Assembly (NCBI GenBank): GCA_026018925.1
Contig: JAKSZU010000008.1
Coordinates: 63,573,027 to 63,637,026, forward strand
DNA length: 64,000 bases
Direction of reading: 5' to 3'
Origin: Tupaia tana
Taxonomy: Eukaryota; Chordata; Mammalia; Scandentia; Tupaiidae
Within the stretch, counting starts at the first letter, position 1; each line of letters opens with the position of its first letter. This document shows positions 57,601 through 58,657 of this stretch, piece by piece. The notes beneath the pieces were generated by a model. The model was not told where the DNA came from. It made no database searches and worked only from the letters and a program-made list of their open reading frames with translations. The translations under genes and the position numbers were made by a program.

Positions 57601-58657
57601 TTTGCAACATGTGATAGTGTGGATTATATAAAATGTGTAAAATTTGAAGAGGGAGGAAACAGGCATTTGAAAACAGGGATGTGATAGGAATAAGAAAAAA
57701 GTAGGAATGGAAAAAGACATCGTTGGCTATACATCTTTACAAGAAATATTAATCTAATTAAAAAAAGATTTGAGGGGACCAGCAGGTGGCGTGGTGGTTA
57801 AGGCGCTGGACACTCCCATATGGCTGGCCACAGTTCAAGTCCTGGACCTGGTGGCTTGCTTTCTCACTTTCCCTCTCTCTCTTCCTCTCTCTGTCTGTGT
57901 CTGTCTCTGACCAAATTAAAATAAATGAATGAATAAATAAAAATAAATAATTTAAAAAAAAAAAAAAAAAAAAAAGATTTGACATGCGGTAATAATTTAG
58001 AAGGATACTAAATTAAAGTATTTCAAGTAATAAAAGCCATAGCTAGAGTTTAAGTTTAAATATAGGGGAGATCAAGATGAGTAGCCATAGTAAGTATGGT
58101 TCTGGGAGGGAGGCTGGAATCAACTACTGGGACTTGAGAAACAGTCATGAAAGAGGAGGAAGTAAATCCTTTCTTTCCTCCTAATGGCAGAAATTAATTA
58201 GGGTCCAGATGTCCAGAGAGAAACAAAGTTTACAGAGACCTGGTCTTGGCCTCTCGTAGCTGGGGACAGACAGGTGGATTTGGAACTAAGGGACAATGAG
58301 TAAATGGTCAAGGCATGTTATTTTCATGCCAGAATTCTTATCTCCAGAACTCTAATGAAGTAAGACCAGCTGTCTAGTTTACAATAGTGTGCCAAGCATT
58401 GCTTAAATTATTTTTTTTTCTTCTCAGAAGCATTAAAAAGTAAGGTCTAGTTGGCTAAATGAGTATGTACTATACACAAGAACATTACATGTTTATTTTA
58501 TATTTTCTTATTAAATGTATTGTTTTCAAATTATCTTCATTGACTTTTATTCTGTTTGTTCCTGATGTCTTTGGTATTTTAATAAAATATGTAAAATATT
58601 ATATGTTACTACTTTTTAAAAATTTTGTAATGTTTTTATTTTTCAGGAAGCTACTAA
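1298..58657 (+). CDS. PKHD1L1: PKHD1L1 (fibrocystin-L), last 22 coding exons, 5' part outside window
   Basis: The spliced exons encode about 1,097 residues, roughly the last quarter of a family protein of about 4,240 residues. PKHD1L1 is a very large type I membrane protein with IPT/TIG, PA14, G8 and PbH1 domains; it is known as a coat component of hair-cell stereocilia. Seen here in order: end of the second G8 domain (residues 1-141 of this segment), PbH1-type beta-helix repeats (about 141-420), a long conserved ectodomain with many N-x-S/T sites, an RRKR site (about 833), a serine run (about 1038-1054), a membrane helix (about 1066-1094) and tail GSY. The very short cytoplasmic tail separates it from PKHD1, whose tail is long. 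Exons join in phase; the only disruption is one extra T in exon 9. Identification rests on recalled family similarity, not a search. Confidence 0.93.
1960..2263 (-). mobile_element. tRNA-derived SINE with an internal foreign stretch
   Basis: The poly(T), ttttgccatagggta, ccttctcctccattctc and accaactgttgtcc match the family in reverse. About 55 bases (about 2000-2050, ttccaaactggaaattc...) sit where the family has the short GAGA-repeat segment. Confidence 0.75.
2537..2808 (-). mobile_element. tRNA-derived SINE, long form
   Basis: Reverse copy from the poly(T) to atctgctggtccc, with all family blocks present: gctatagggctcatgtgc, the GAGACAGA run, cccccagtggggatggcc and ccttctcctccattctc. Confidence 0.88.
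3205..3347 (-). mobile_element. tRNA-derived SINE with ~120-base internal deletion
   Basis: The copy runs normally to gcgagaaatca and then jumps to gcagtcaactacatggg. The flanks gataaaaaagat (3193-3204) and gataaaaaggat (3348-3359) are a 12-base target-site duplication with one mismatch, so the insertion itself was complete. Confidence 0.85.
3360..4400. other. Intron sequence, unassigned
   Basis: AT-rich. The C/T-rich part at 3820-3960 looks like degraded old LINE but I cannot name it. Several T runs occur. Confidence 0.5.
4401..4530 (+). CDS. PKHD1L1: PKHD1L1 window exon 2
   Basis: The acceptor is tttttctaag and the donor ctg|gtaagt. The exon starts in phase 0, matching the end of exon 1, and leaves one base. 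It encodes EGEEIVITTTSYDL and ILNESLSYTH. This is the G8 domain core, with an N-E-S glycosylation sequon. Confidence 0.92.
4531..5189. other. Intron sequence, old repeat traces
   Basis: attcattcattcagcaagaattc followed by cctactgtatcac (4725-4770) resembles an L2/MIR-type end. 4921-4985 resembles 2277-2336 (both contain ggattagagaaa-like then attccatttccaa). Otherwise nothing is seen. Confidence 0.4.
5190..5451 (-). mobile_element. tRNA-derived SINE, diverged long form
   Basis: Family blocks seen in reverse: tttttgtcattgggcttgtg, ctgcaatcgcttctcctcc, ccaccgggtcccagactc and cgcctgctggcccc. Confidence 0.82.
5995..6267 (-). mobile_element. tRNA-derived SINE, long form, nested
   Basis: Complete reverse copy from gagaggtttttgttatag to aactgctggtccc, inside the older SINE of 5830-6680. 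Confidence 0.88.
6268..6326. repeat. (CTTT)n microsatellite
   Basis: Pure CTTT repeats between two head-to-tail nested SINEs, probably expanded from a SINE poly(T) tail. Confidence 0.9.
6321..6583 (-). mobile_element. tRNA-derived SINE, long form, nested
   Basis: Reverse copy from ggtttgtgccatagggtac to ccacctgctgacc. It shares the outer 13-base duplication with the copy at 5995. Confidence 0.82.
6999..7076. mobile_element. ~80-base hairpin MITE, family 1
   Basis: ttggaccatcaggaaagtca at one end pairs with tgattttcccaatgacccaa at the other. The centre gcacttttgcgtagaaaaac matches the other copies. TA follows the right end. Confidence 0.75.
7294..7467 (+). CDS. PKHD1L1: PKHD1L1 window exon 3
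   Basis: The acceptor is ctgtcctttgcag and the donor aaag|gttagt. The 174 bases start with two codon bases and end with one. It encodes ERYQVPGTSQSYTLAADVG, NIKIVGEDYPGW and SFGARVLVGSF. The exon has no ATG-initiated open frame of its own, so it is easily missed; the neighbouring phases fix its frame. It closes the G8 domain. Confidence 0.92.
7905..8172 (-). mobile_element. tRNA-derived SINE, young copy
   Basis: The perfect 15-base duplication accatctcttctttt lies at 7890-7904 and 8173-8187. Many CpGs survive (ggcgcgtgcgctcgcc, cgaaccgcggtcgac). Confidence 0.93.
8300..8379. mobile_element. ~80-base hairpin MITE, family 1
   Basis: ttgggttatcggaaaagtca and ggcttttctgacaacacaa are inverted arms. 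TA lies immediately outside both ends (8298-8299, 8380-8381), as for Tc1/mariner insertions. Confidence 0.82.
8709..8976 (+). mobile_element. tRNA-derived SINE, young copy
   Basis: The head ggaccagcagttggcgtaatgg, the B-box-like ggttcaagttcc, the full body and aaaacctctcc plus A tail are all present. aatcaggatc on both sides forms the target-site duplication. Confidence 0.92.
9269..9293. repeat. (GAT)n microsatellite
   Basis: Uninterrupted GAT repeats directly before a MIR fragment. Confidence 0.9.
9300..9425 (-). repeat. MIR fragment
   Basis: tattatcttatttagcccttg, ttaaagatgaagaaatagatc and aaaggggttgaagtt follow the MIR core in reverse. Preceded by a (GAT)n array. Confidence 0.55.
9691..9869 (+). 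mobile_element. tRNA-derived SINE, short form
   Basis: The head ggggccagcacatggtgtgg and the B-box-like ggtttgagtccc are followed directly by gtggcttgctttcgcac and a CT-rich tract, ending ctctggtcaaattaaaata. The 16-base duplication aaagtaactcttttcc / aaggtaactcttttcc flanks it (9675-9690, 9870-9885). Confidence 0.88.
9913..10183 (-). mobile_element. tRNA-derived SINE, young copy
   Basis: CpG-rich complete copy with atgttagttttt duplicated at 9901-9912 and 10184-10195. It lies 28 bases from a short-form SINE. Confidence 0.92.
10541..10798 (-). mobile_element. tRNA-derived SINE, long form
   Basis: Complete reverse copy from gatttttcctatagggcac to atctgctggtccc. Confidence 0.87.
10933..11196 (+). 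repeat. Tandem 131-base monomers in HAL1 5' region
   Basis: gacagctccatggctcctg starts at 10935 and again at 11066. Both units continue through ctagccattttgggg, gataactgggcctccagc and atacaaaactc. The second unit is cut after about 90 bases and is followed by the ORF1 leader. Tandem 5' monomers are known as promoter units in some L1 lineages; promoter activity here is inference. Confidence 0.75.
11198..12193 (+). CDS. L1/HAL1 ORF1 protein, intact (RNA-binding chaperone)
   Basis: This is an open frame of 331 residues; the methionine at 11231 (MGKQENTSP) is the likelier start, as L1 ORF1 proteins begin MGK-like, giving 320 residues. A charged Lys/Glu-rich coiled coil (about residues 45-155) is followed by the RRM-like core (NIRIIGIPESEE, ENFPNLERH, EIQRTPNRINPRR, SPRHIIARLTK) and the C-terminal domain (YKGYPIRLMADLSSETMRAR, REKQFQPRILYPARLSFIW, RPDLQEVLKGVL). 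L1 ORF1p trimerises, binds RNA and coats the element's transcript. The frame has no stop or shift, unusual for a fossil copy. No ORF2 follows. Confidence 0.9.
   Translation: MTRNHCRTTRNMGKQENTSPTREKHSYSSSTNSSMEIMEMSGKEFRTFIIAKLTEKEEKRDKELLKRKEKGVEEFQEVRKFMQDLKEEFHTLQKNQMELLEMKAIIQEVKISLESIKSRLGHTENRISNVEEKMAGLEKSTMKTEKMAPKFENNMREVLDTIKCPNIRIIGIPESEETHKGIDSLFHEILQENFPNLERHSKIQSQEIQRTPNRINPRRSSPRHIIARLTKTTDKDKILRLAREKRQVTYKGYPIRLMADLSSETMRARREWENIFKVLREKQFQPRILYPARLSFIWEEKTRTFPDKQNLKEFTSTRPDLQEVLKGVLCQ
12194..13396 (+). other. HAL1 3' region with internal diverged duplication
   Basis: This is noncoding on all frames beyond short fragments. Two related blocks, about 12628-12840 and 13105-13350, share in order a Gly/Gly-rich purine stretch (agagggtcagacatgggg-like / agagggttagggatag), then gatgataacatgcatg / gttgataacatgtatg, gattaagccac / gattgagccaac and gtatgttgtgatg / gtatactgtaatg. 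The end is A-rich (13361-13396). Confidence 0.6.
12538..12572 (-). mobile_element. Poly(T)-only insertion with 12-base duplication
   Basis: actgcctttctt occurs at 12538-12549 and 12561-12572 around a run of eleven T. This is what an extremely 5'-truncated poly(A)-tailed retroinsertion on the - strand would leave, inside the HAL1 3' region. Slippage duplication is an alternative. Confidence 0.45.
13415..13714 (-). mobile_element. tRNA-derived SINE at HAL1 3' end
   Basis: gggaaaggatact is duplicated at 13402-13414 and 13715-13727. The tail has become a (TTTA)n array (13415-13455). It was inserted just after the HAL1 A-rich end. Confidence 0.93.
13935..14038 (+). CDS. PKHD1L1: PKHD1L1 window exon 4
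   Basis: The acceptor is ctctttctcctag and the donor ggacag|gtttgt. It encodes SARISNVEFYHSGQEGY and YAVTFLNLGQ, the start of the beta-helix (PbH1-type) repeats, where short strands alternate with turns. It starts with two codon bases and ends in phase 0. Confidence 0.93.
14039..14910. other. Intron between exons 4 and 5, nothing recognised
   Basis: AT-rich sequence with no repeat I can assign. Confidence 0.6.
14911..15040 (+). CDS. PKHD1L1: PKHD1L1 window exon 5
   Basis: The acceptor is ccaatgttttatag and the donor gaag|gtaata. It encodes IRENGSSYLRGCAFHHGF and GTNGLDIDNNIIYFTVGEG, a beta-helix repeat with Asn/Gly turns and one N-G-S sequon. It starts in phase 0 and leaves one base. Confidence 0.93.
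15041..15997. other. Intron between exons 5 and 6, unassigned old repeats
   Basis: 15280-15560 is pyrimidine-rich, LINE-like text. 15595-15725 has a hairpin-like layout with tggctactgtac and ccacatgaggctatggc, possibly an old DNA transposon. The 3' part carries a truncated SINE. Confidence 0.35.
15998..16127 (+). mobile_element. tRNA-derived SINE, 5'-truncated
   Basis: Only the 3' half is present, from agaatggaggagaaggaactg to gccctatggcaaaaacc and an A run. Confidence 0.8.
16309..16430 (+). CDS. PKHD1L1: PKHD1L1 window exon 6
   Basis: The acceptor is attttactttacag and the donor ttgag|gtagtg. It encodes GIRIWGDANRVRGNLIALS and STLWHAAIE, a further beta-helix repeat. The 122 bases run from two codon bases to phase 0. 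Confidence 0.93.
16479..16556. mobile_element. ~80-base hairpin MITE, family 1
   Basis: ttagattatcaaaaaataat pairs with catgacttttctgatgacctaa. The centre cacttttgcataggaaaac matches the family, with TA on both sides. It begins 48 bases after exon 6. Confidence 0.8.
17078..17349 (-). mobile_element. tRNA-derived SINE, young copy
   Basis: The perfect 17-base duplication aatgaacagaagttttt lies at 17061-17077 and 17350-17366. The copy is CpG-rich, with a GTTT-rich tail. Confidence 0.94.
17545..17822 (+). mobile_element. tRNA-derived SINE, long form
   Basis: gggaccagcagttggtgtaatgg to acctctcc with an (AAAC)n tail. tatcgatagctttttat and tatcaatagtttttaa flank it as a diverged duplication. Confidence 0.88.
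18544..18634 (+). CDS. PKHD1L1: PKHD1L1 window exon 7
   Basis: The acceptor is gattgtcctag and the donor tcaa|gtaagt. It encodes VNRGTNTVLQNNIVAGFG and YRIDGEPCS. It is short (91 bases) and has no ATG-initiated frame. It starts in phase 0 and leaves one base. Confidence 0.92.
18635..20209. other. Intron between exons 7 and 8, 5' part, nothing recognised
   Basis: A long AT-rich stretch without young insertions, including 19014-19214 and 19566-19811 where short open frames occur by chance. Confidence 0.55.
20210..20457 (-). mobile_element. tRNA-derived SINE, long form, diverged
   Basis: Reverse copy from ggtatagggcatgtgcac to accatctgctggttcc, with a short loss near the A box. Confidence 0.82.
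20660..20928 (-). mobile_element. tRNA-derived SINE, long form
   Basis: Complete reverse copy ending ccaactgctggtccc. tataaggagggtttt and tataagaaggtttt flank it as a diverged duplication. Confidence 0.88.
20969..21190 (+). mobile_element. Older divergent SINE type
   Basis: ttggagctagacagtggcac, gggcgaacccacatgagaag, gtatcctgaggtctccctgg and a CT-rich end followed by aataaataaac. It resembles the copy at 23786 in layout, but the head differs from the abundant SINE. Confidence 0.55.
21258..21290 (+). repeat. Possible half of 80-base hairpin element
   Basis: tggatcattgggaaagtgat resembles one arm of the family found at 8300 and 16479. No second arm is seen. Confidence 0.25.
21777..22036 (+). 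mobile_element. tRNA-derived SINE, long form
   Basis: gggccggcaagtggtatagt to gccctatggcaaaaactt. The B box is degraded (gttctaatcccag). (TCTCTG)n marks the CT-rich part. Confidence 0.84.
22050..22230 (+). mobile_element. tRNA-derived SINE, short form
   Basis: gggaccagcaggtggcgtgg, the B-box-like ggttcaaatcctg and gtggcttgctttctcgc, ending ctctggtcaaatttaaa. It was inserted in or next to the A tail of the preceding SINE. Confidence 0.86.
22245..22304. repeat. (AAAT)n array
   Basis: AAATA repeats continuing from the tails of two consecutive SINEs. Confidence 0.9.
22330..22620. repeat. L2-like old LINE fragment
   Basis: cttgaagcttacattctaac and gaggaaattaataaatcac resemble a mammalian repeat segment with cttacattctag. 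A related segment is at about 2940-3190. Family assignment is from memory. Confidence 0.4.
23000..23148 (+). CDS. PKHD1L1: PKHD1L1 window exon 8
   Basis: The acceptor is tatttcctttcaag and the donor ctccag|gtaaat. It encodes QSNPMEKWFDNEAHGGLYG and GFTIWTCWDYGIYLQ. It ends in phase 0, only 81 bases before the next exon. Confidence 0.93.
23230..23353 (+). CDS. PKHD1L1: PKHD1L1 window exon 9, carrying a 1-base frameshift
   Basis: The acceptor is aaattgttttacag and the donor aag|gtaaga. The frame entering from exon 8 reads TTETVHIYNVTLVNNGMAV and then, after the T6 run at 23285-23290, runs into a stop. The next frame carries the expected family sequence FPIIYLPAAVSHKISSKK up to the donor and joins exon 10 in phase. 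The exon is 124 bases; 123 would keep frame. One T is therefore extra compared with a functional exon. It may be a sequencing or assembly error, a polymorphism or a real disabling mutation. Confidence 0.9.
23470..23780 (+). repeat. L2 LINE fragment
   Basis: tgaagcctttcctgaacctg, ctttgcactttgtgtagcaa and the surrounding C/T-rich text follow the L2 3' region. Confidence 0.55.
23786..24010 (+). mobile_element. Older divergent SINE type
   Basis: gggccagctgtgatggtgcag, cagacccacatgggaaggtc, ggtcccacgttcacaccc and a CT-rich end with agaattaaatag. Its layout is related to the copy at 20969. Confidence 0.55.
24141..24252 (+). CDS. PKHD1L1: PKHD1L1 window exon 10
   Basis: The acceptor is ttggaaaaaatag, with a weak pyrimidine tract, and the donor tcag|gtgaaa. 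It encodes DSLIVGSSPEFNCSDILTN and AAHRSPRPLS, with an N-C-S sequon. It starts in phase 0 and leaves one base. The next intron is only 83 bases. Confidence 0.92.
24336..24452 (+). CDS. PKHD1L1: PKHD1L1 window exon 11, GC donor
   Basis: The acceptor is ccttttcattaaag. The 3' end is tttcag|gcaagt, a GC-type donor otherwise matching the consensus. Two codon bases open the exon and one closes it. It encodes GRSGICWPTFASAHNMAPR and SYNAINGLLDIS. The phase joins exon 12 exactly at G-S-T-F-V-G, which supports use of the GC site. Confidence 0.9.
24508..24545. mobile_element. Hairpin MITE family 1, half copy
   Basis: tcatcaggaaagttatgact and cacttttgcatagaaaaac match the left half of the family. It is cut by a truncated SINE at 24546. 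Confidence 0.65.
24546..24670 (+). mobile_element. tRNA-derived SINE, 5'-truncated, inside a hairpin element
   Basis: It starts mid-body at aatcacccctgggggtg and ends acctctcc plus 18 A. The sequence just upstream (24508-24545) is the first half of the 80-base hairpin element; its second half is not seen downstream. Confidence 0.82.
24870..25030 (-). repeat. MIR fragment
   Basis: gattatcccctttcacgactgaaa, tcagaatcccacagtttctgg and tgattcaaggtccacagttc follow MIR in reverse. Confidence 0.5.
25209..25335. mobile_element. ~127-base inverted-repeat element, family 2
   Basis: agggtcttcaaaaagcttatgg pairs with cccattacctttttgaggtccc. The core tatgcatggattttaattttt matches copies at 47555 and 52925. 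Confidence 0.6.
26622..26914 (+). mobile_element. tRNA-derived SINE with internal (GT)n
   Basis: cgggccggcagatggcatag to ccctacggcaaaagctc. The CpG-rich cgcgtgtgcgtgc block has become (GT)12 at 26727-26751, and caagtcc is duplicated in the B-box region. Confidence 0.86.
28467..28544. mobile_element. ~80-base hairpin MITE, family 1, reversed
   Basis: ggaggtcattgagaaagtca and ataactttcccgatgacccag are the arms. The centre gtttttctatgcaaaaatg is the reverse complement of other copies. TA flanks both ends. Confidence 0.8.
29980..30145 (+). CDS. PKHD1L1: PKHD1L1 window exon 12
   Basis: The acceptor is ctttgtcttctag and the donor ataag|gtaaag. It encodes STFVGFKNVCSGETNVIFIT and HPIHVKNVQLVDT. 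It leaves two bases, completed by the first base of exon 13 to give Ser. Confidence 0.93.
30191..30267. mobile_element. ~80-base hairpin MITE, family 1
   Basis: ttgagttgttgggaaagtta and catgacttttccaacaaccc are the arms. TA lies at 30189-30190 and 30268-30269. It starts 45 bases after exon 12. Confidence 0.82.
30429..30722 (+). mobile_element. tRNA-derived SINE, long form
   Basis: gggaccagcgggtggcacaa to a (CAAA)n tail. aaaaactgggcttt is duplicated on both sides. There is an internal (GT)n/G9 stretch at 30606-30629. Confidence 0.9.
30764..30794. repeat. (GT)n microsatellite
   Basis: About 15 GT units in intron 12. Confidence 0.9.
30834..33572. other. Intron between exons 12 and 13, partly old repeat
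   Basis: 31540-32310 looks like a degraded LTR or LINE (gctggctgataaccaccctgg, ccctgctctatgcagc-like text, ending gggaacctgaactaagacag). The end motif is the reverse complement of that at 25638. The rest is AT-rich and unassigned. Confidence 0.4.
33573..33805 (+). CDS. PKHD1L1: PKHD1L1 window exon 13
   Basis: The acceptor is ccttttctccacag and the donor caaag|gtttgt. It encodes KVNPSDCVDMVCDAKRKSLL, GSVIPQAEYEW and LTFLNGSRIPVSEKAPYK. Two close cysteines and an N-G-S sequon fit an extracellular segment. It ends leaving one base. Confidence 0.93.
33985..34152 (+). CDS. PKHD1L1: PKHD1L1 window exon 14
   Basis: The acceptor is tacttaacacttctag and the donor aatg|gtaggt. It encodes IIRDSTCKYIPEWQSYQCFG, MVIESLDSDTETRRLSPVAV and GYVDLIN. 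It starts with two codon bases and leaves one. Confidence 0.93.
34491..34747 (+). mobile_element. tRNA-derived SINE, variant subfamily
   Basis: ggttagttccatggcctggtg, cagttcgagtcttgg and ggagatggaggagaaggg, with a poly(A). It has the same extra tgtgcag before the B box as the copies at 368 and 51112. Confidence 0.78.
34919..35164 (-). mobile_element. tRNA-derived SINE, long form
   Basis: caggtttttgccataaggc to cacctgctggtct. tcaatttt occurs on both sides. Confidence 0.84.
35714..35990 (+). mobile_element. tRNA-derived SINE, long form
   Basis: atggccagcagatggtgtac to ccctatggcaaaaacc, with an (AAAT)n tail. catcctt is duplicated internally. Confidence 0.86.
36160..36431 (-). mobile_element. 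tRNA-derived SINE, young copy
   Basis: The perfect duplication cttctacagcgcatttc lies at 36143-36159 and 36432-36448. The body is complete with retained CpGs. Confidence 0.94.
36866..37023 (+). CDS. PKHD1L1: PKHD1L1 window exon 15
   Basis: The acceptor is catgtggatctag, a weak pyrimidine tract, and the donor aacaag|gtaagg. It encodes PQDHGWCAGYTCQKRLSLFH, LNTSYEVYFTGTSPQNLR and NVDHNK, with an N-T-S sequon. It ends in phase 0. Confidence 0.93.
37355..37627 (+). mobile_element. tRNA-derived SINE, long form
   Basis: ggggccagcaggtgacttgg, the B-box-like ggtttgagtcccag and the full body to ccctatggcaataata. Confidence 0.85.
38045..38740 (+). repeat. L2 LINE 3' region
   Basis: A long collinear match to remembered L2 text: cctcatgcaatctacctgc, ctccactgctaccattc, gtaagtctcaagtctcttctg, gcctaggagacccaatggatc, aggcatactggactccctg, cagctatgccagcctggaac and ctttattgtccctaatatttattgtc-like wording. 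It is noncoding here. Confidence 0.8.
38799..39808 (-). mobile_element. tRNA-derived SINE split by a solo LTR
   Basis: The tail half (38799-38892, ending gggtggat) and the head half (39644-39808, beginning ggatggccacaccacaatc and ending atctgctgatcccc) are parts of one copy. The interruption is at 38893-39643. Confidence 0.85.
38893..39643. mobile_element. Solo LTR of an endogenous retrovirus (TG...CA, 751 bp)
   Basis: It starts tgtcatag and ends ctatcaca, giving an 8-base inverted terminus with one mismatch. The 4-base duplication GGAT lies at 38889-38892 and 39644-39647, within a SINE sequence that would otherwise read on without a gap. An AATAAA at about 38987 could be the LTR poly(A) signal. 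No viral coding sequence is seen. Orientation is not proven. Confidence 0.7.
40292..40542 (+). mobile_element. tRNA-derived SINE, long form
   Basis: gggggtcagcagatagcgtag to aaagcaaaacctct. ggttaaattgt is duplicated at 40281-40291 and 40543-40553. Confidence 0.9.
40741..40876 (+). CDS. PKHD1L1: PKHD1L1 window exon 16
   Basis: The acceptor is tattttttaacag and the donor acacag|gtattt. It encodes AVLVGIFFSTLQRLDVYVNS and CELNRHPYT. A T9 run at 40757-40765 is in frame here, unlike the T6 run of exon 9. No ATG-initiated frame covers the exon. Confidence 0.91.
41595..42176 (-). repeat. MIR split by an LTR
   Basis: aggcactaagtgttctttg, cctatgaggtaggcacagat and gagacacaggaggtgaagtaa (41608-41727) and the head part caagaacttgaaaacagtctag to aatcattatgctacattgcc (42090-42176) are two parts of one MIR. 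Confidence 0.75.
41728..42088 (-). mobile_element. Old MaLR-type LTR inserted in MIR
   Basis: It begins taatcagctctggctgccat, contains tttattttctcacagttctgg and ggtgtccttttttataaggc, and ends ggggacacaattcaaccc, the reverse of a MaLR/MLT1-like LTR. No coding sequence. Confidence 0.65.
42758..43008 (-). mobile_element. tRNA-derived SINE, long form
   Basis: Reverse copy from gagatttttgctatagggc to atctgctggtccc. aaaatggc / aaaatgac flank it. Confidence 0.87.
43240..43442 (+). mobile_element. Older divergent SINE-like repeat
   Basis: tggcctagctgtgctggcat, a B-box-like ctagtttcagtccgc, ctgggaggctaaggcagg and a CT-rich end with an A run. Family not assigned. Confidence 0.45.
43894..44071 (-). 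mobile_element. tRNA-derived SINE, short form
   Basis: Reverse copy from agtttgaccagagagagac to ccacctgctggtccc. A 19-base duplication with one mismatch (aaggtttg(g/a)ctttaatttt) lies at 43875-43893 and 44072-44090. Confidence 0.92.
44261..44605 (+). CDS. PKHD1L1: PKHD1L1 window exon 17, with furin-like RRKR site
   Basis: This is the longest exon here (345 bases), with acceptor tttacttcatag and donor ccacag|gtatgt. It encodes KFLPNLDSTVFGENYFD, VEIHTATVIFVSFRLPA and LVLFLKIPNDKIRISK, then a basic stretch ESLRRKRSMDL at about 44515-44544 and MELEIGDPPSQFFNNNTTG. RRKR-S (44524-44538) matches the proprotein-convertase consensus; whether it is cleaved is inference. It leaves one base. Confidence 0.93.
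44970..45046 (+). repeat. 77-base direct repeat, copy A
   Basis: ccctgttaatttagtatagg through tacacacagattattctccc to attcct. It matches 46392-46468 with a handful of substitutions. Confidence 0.85.
46392..46468 (+). repeat. 77-base direct repeat, copy B
   Basis: The second copy of the 44970 repeat, 1,422 bases downstream in intron 17. Sequence between and outside the copies is unrelated to them. Confidence 0.85.
47553..47682. mobile_element. ~127-base inverted-repeat element, family 2, reversed
   Basis: aaggggacttcaaaaaggtt and aacattttgaagccctcccctt are the arms. The core reads in the opposite direction (atccaggcatagttttttat). TATA-like dinucleotides flank it. Confidence 0.6.
47690..48880 (-). 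mobile_element. L1 LINE 3' fragment
   Basis: attccatatcttggctattg, aatgctgcaatgaacatgg, gatgattagtgatgttatca, tgtgggttgtctcttcagtc and tttgctgtgcagaagttttt are characteristic L1 ORF2/3' text in reverse. Frames are broken. An inserted (GT)n lies at 48127-48160. Confidence 0.85.
48127..48160. repeat. (GT)n microsatellite
   Basis: About 17 GT units following a GA-rich stretch, inside the L1 fragment. Confidence 0.9.
49060..49300 (-). mobile_element. tRNA-derived SINE, long form
   Basis: ttcttgctatagcgcacatg to accacctgctggcctg, diverged in the head. Confidence 0.82.
49391..49655 (+). mobile_element. tRNA-derived SINE, young copy
   Basis: gggaaccagcagttagcata to acctctcc plus poly(A). agagtcatata occurs on both sides. 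The body is CpG-rich (cacgccgggcgcgtgtgcg), but its B box is altered (ggttcgcgtcccgg). Confidence 0.92.
49929..50080 (+). CDS. PKHD1L1: PKHD1L1 window exon 18
   Basis: The acceptor is atttttctatag and the donor attaag|gtaaga. It encodes QMQLSELQEIADSLGQAVIL and GFNISSMSITNPIP, with an N-I-S sequon, and ends in phase 0. Confidence 0.92.
50210..50425 (-). mobile_element. Older divergent SINE-like repeat
   Basis: gtgaatgagagagatggggg, a B-box-like agatttgaactaggaatc and cattgtgttttactgcttcac are laid out as the older tRNA SINE type, in reverse, in the short intron between exons 18 and 19. Confidence 0.45.
50661..50807 (+). CDS. PKHD1L1: PKHD1L1 window exon 19
   Basis: The acceptor is catgttcattcacag and the donor tctgat|gtaagt. 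The exon is 147 bases, phase 0 at both ends. It encodes VTAQPVQRSAFPVHHVALVS and a Gln/Pro-rich part QSGQPFSQQPSVKAVDSD. A symmetric exon can be skipped without changing frame. Confidence 0.92.
51112..51375 (+). mobile_element. tRNA-derived SINE, variant subfamily, with (CT)n
   Basis: gtttggaacaagttatggca, cgcagtttgagtcttgg and ctggcaagcacatgtgtcc. The CT tract has expanded to about 46 bases (51293-51338). Confidence 0.8.
51411..51667 (+). mobile_element. tRNA-derived SINE next to exon 20
   Basis: gaatggttaagggaggtgga, the B-box-like agttcaaatcctgg and atggaagagaagggattg, then (CT)n at 51591-51621. It ends about 47 bases before the exon 20 acceptor. Confidence 0.78.
51715..51868 (+). CDS. 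PKHD1L1: PKHD1L1 window exon 20
   Basis: The acceptor is tattatttttatttag and the donor aacag|gtgagt. It encodes GNCISVGITSLTLKALLKDS, SGLSGNTTIPFDSCWANYT and LIPLRT. It starts in phase 0 and leaves one base. It has no ATG-initiated frame. It lies 47 bases after the CT-rich tail of a SINE. Confidence 0.91.
51869..52675. other. Intron 20, 5' part, nothing recognised
   Basis: AT-rich sequence. No exon or assignable repeat. Confidence 0.5.
52676..52926 (+). mobile_element. tRNA-derived SINE, long form
   Basis: ggggccagcatttggtgtgg, a damaged B box (tttgaattccagg) and the full body to gccctatgggggaaaaaatcc. Confidence 0.84.
52925..53042. mobile_element. ~127-base inverted-repeat element, family 2, partial
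   Basis: aaaagttcatggaaaatg pairs with cttttccatgaaattgttgaag. The core aactatgcatgaatttaaa matches. The left end is lost into a SINE A tail. Confidence 0.55.
53043..54429. other. Intron 20, middle, unassigned
   Basis: Mixed composition with a C/T-rich part near 53870-53990. It may contain old LTR sequence but I cannot name it. I see no exon. Confidence 0.4.
54430..54720 (-). repeat. Old interspersed repeat, LTR-like
   Basis: gttacataataaaccagctc, ggcttaaaacagtaacc, agctcacagttgtgtgggtc and gaatttgggcaggaatgg resemble a common mammalian interspersed repeat. A related stretch is near 29385-29560. Family not assigned. Confidence 0.45.
54760..54975 (-). mobile_element. Older divergent SINE-like repeat
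   Basis: T-run, gggaggggagacagacatc, a B-box-like tatgcaaacttgggac and catgtgggctcattac. Same layout as 50210. Confidence 0.4.
54976..56034. other. Intron 20, 3' part, nothing recognised
   Basis: An A-run at 55021-55048, then AT-rich sequence. 55740-55960 is less AT-rich, but no splice-bounded frame fits the gene phase. Confidence 0.45.
56046..56316 (-). mobile_element. tRNA-derived SINE, long form
   Basis: Complete reverse copy ending atctgctggtcccc. acagtattttt lies on both sides (56035-56045, 56321-56331). Confidence 0.9.
56393..56528 (+). repeat. 136-base direct repeat, copy A
   Basis: gagattaataagacacagagg to ggaaacaggcatttga, ending 29 bases before exon 21. It aligns without gaps to 57535-57670 with about 12 mismatches by my count. 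Confidence 0.88.
56558..56812 (+). CDS. PKHD1L1: PKHD1L1 window exon 21: serine run and membrane helix
   Basis: The acceptor is a T-rich tract ending tccctag and the donor atag|gtaagt. It encodes GKNFKIEFILDNVVRAESRT, then a Ser/Gly run coded mostly by AGC/AGT (56641-56688), then about 29 mostly hydrophobic residues (VTLVISCLIGRMLLLEI onward, 56725-56811) that should be the single membrane helix. Arg and Glu lie inside the hydrophobic stretch. Serine-run length probably varies between species. It leaves one base. Confidence 0.92.
57535..57670 (+). repeat. 136-base direct repeat, copy B
   Basis: The second copy of the repeat at 56393, 722 bases after exon 21. No exon-like sequence follows it, so the exon itself was not duplicated. 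Confidence 0.88.
57774..57970 (+). mobile_element. tRNA-derived SINE, short form
   Basis: ggggaccagcaggtggcgtgg to gaccaaattaaaataaatg plus poly(A). aaaaaagatttga is duplicated at 57761-57773 and 57971-57983. Confidence 0.92.
58647..58657 (+). CDS. PKHD1L1: PKHD1L1 terminal coding exon and stop
   Basis: The acceptor is tgtttttatttttcag. Two bases complete Gly, followed by Ser, Tyr and the stop TAA at 58655-58657. This gives a three-residue tail after the membrane helix, in line with the short tail known for fibrocystin-L. The exon continues as 3' UTR. Confidence 0.82.
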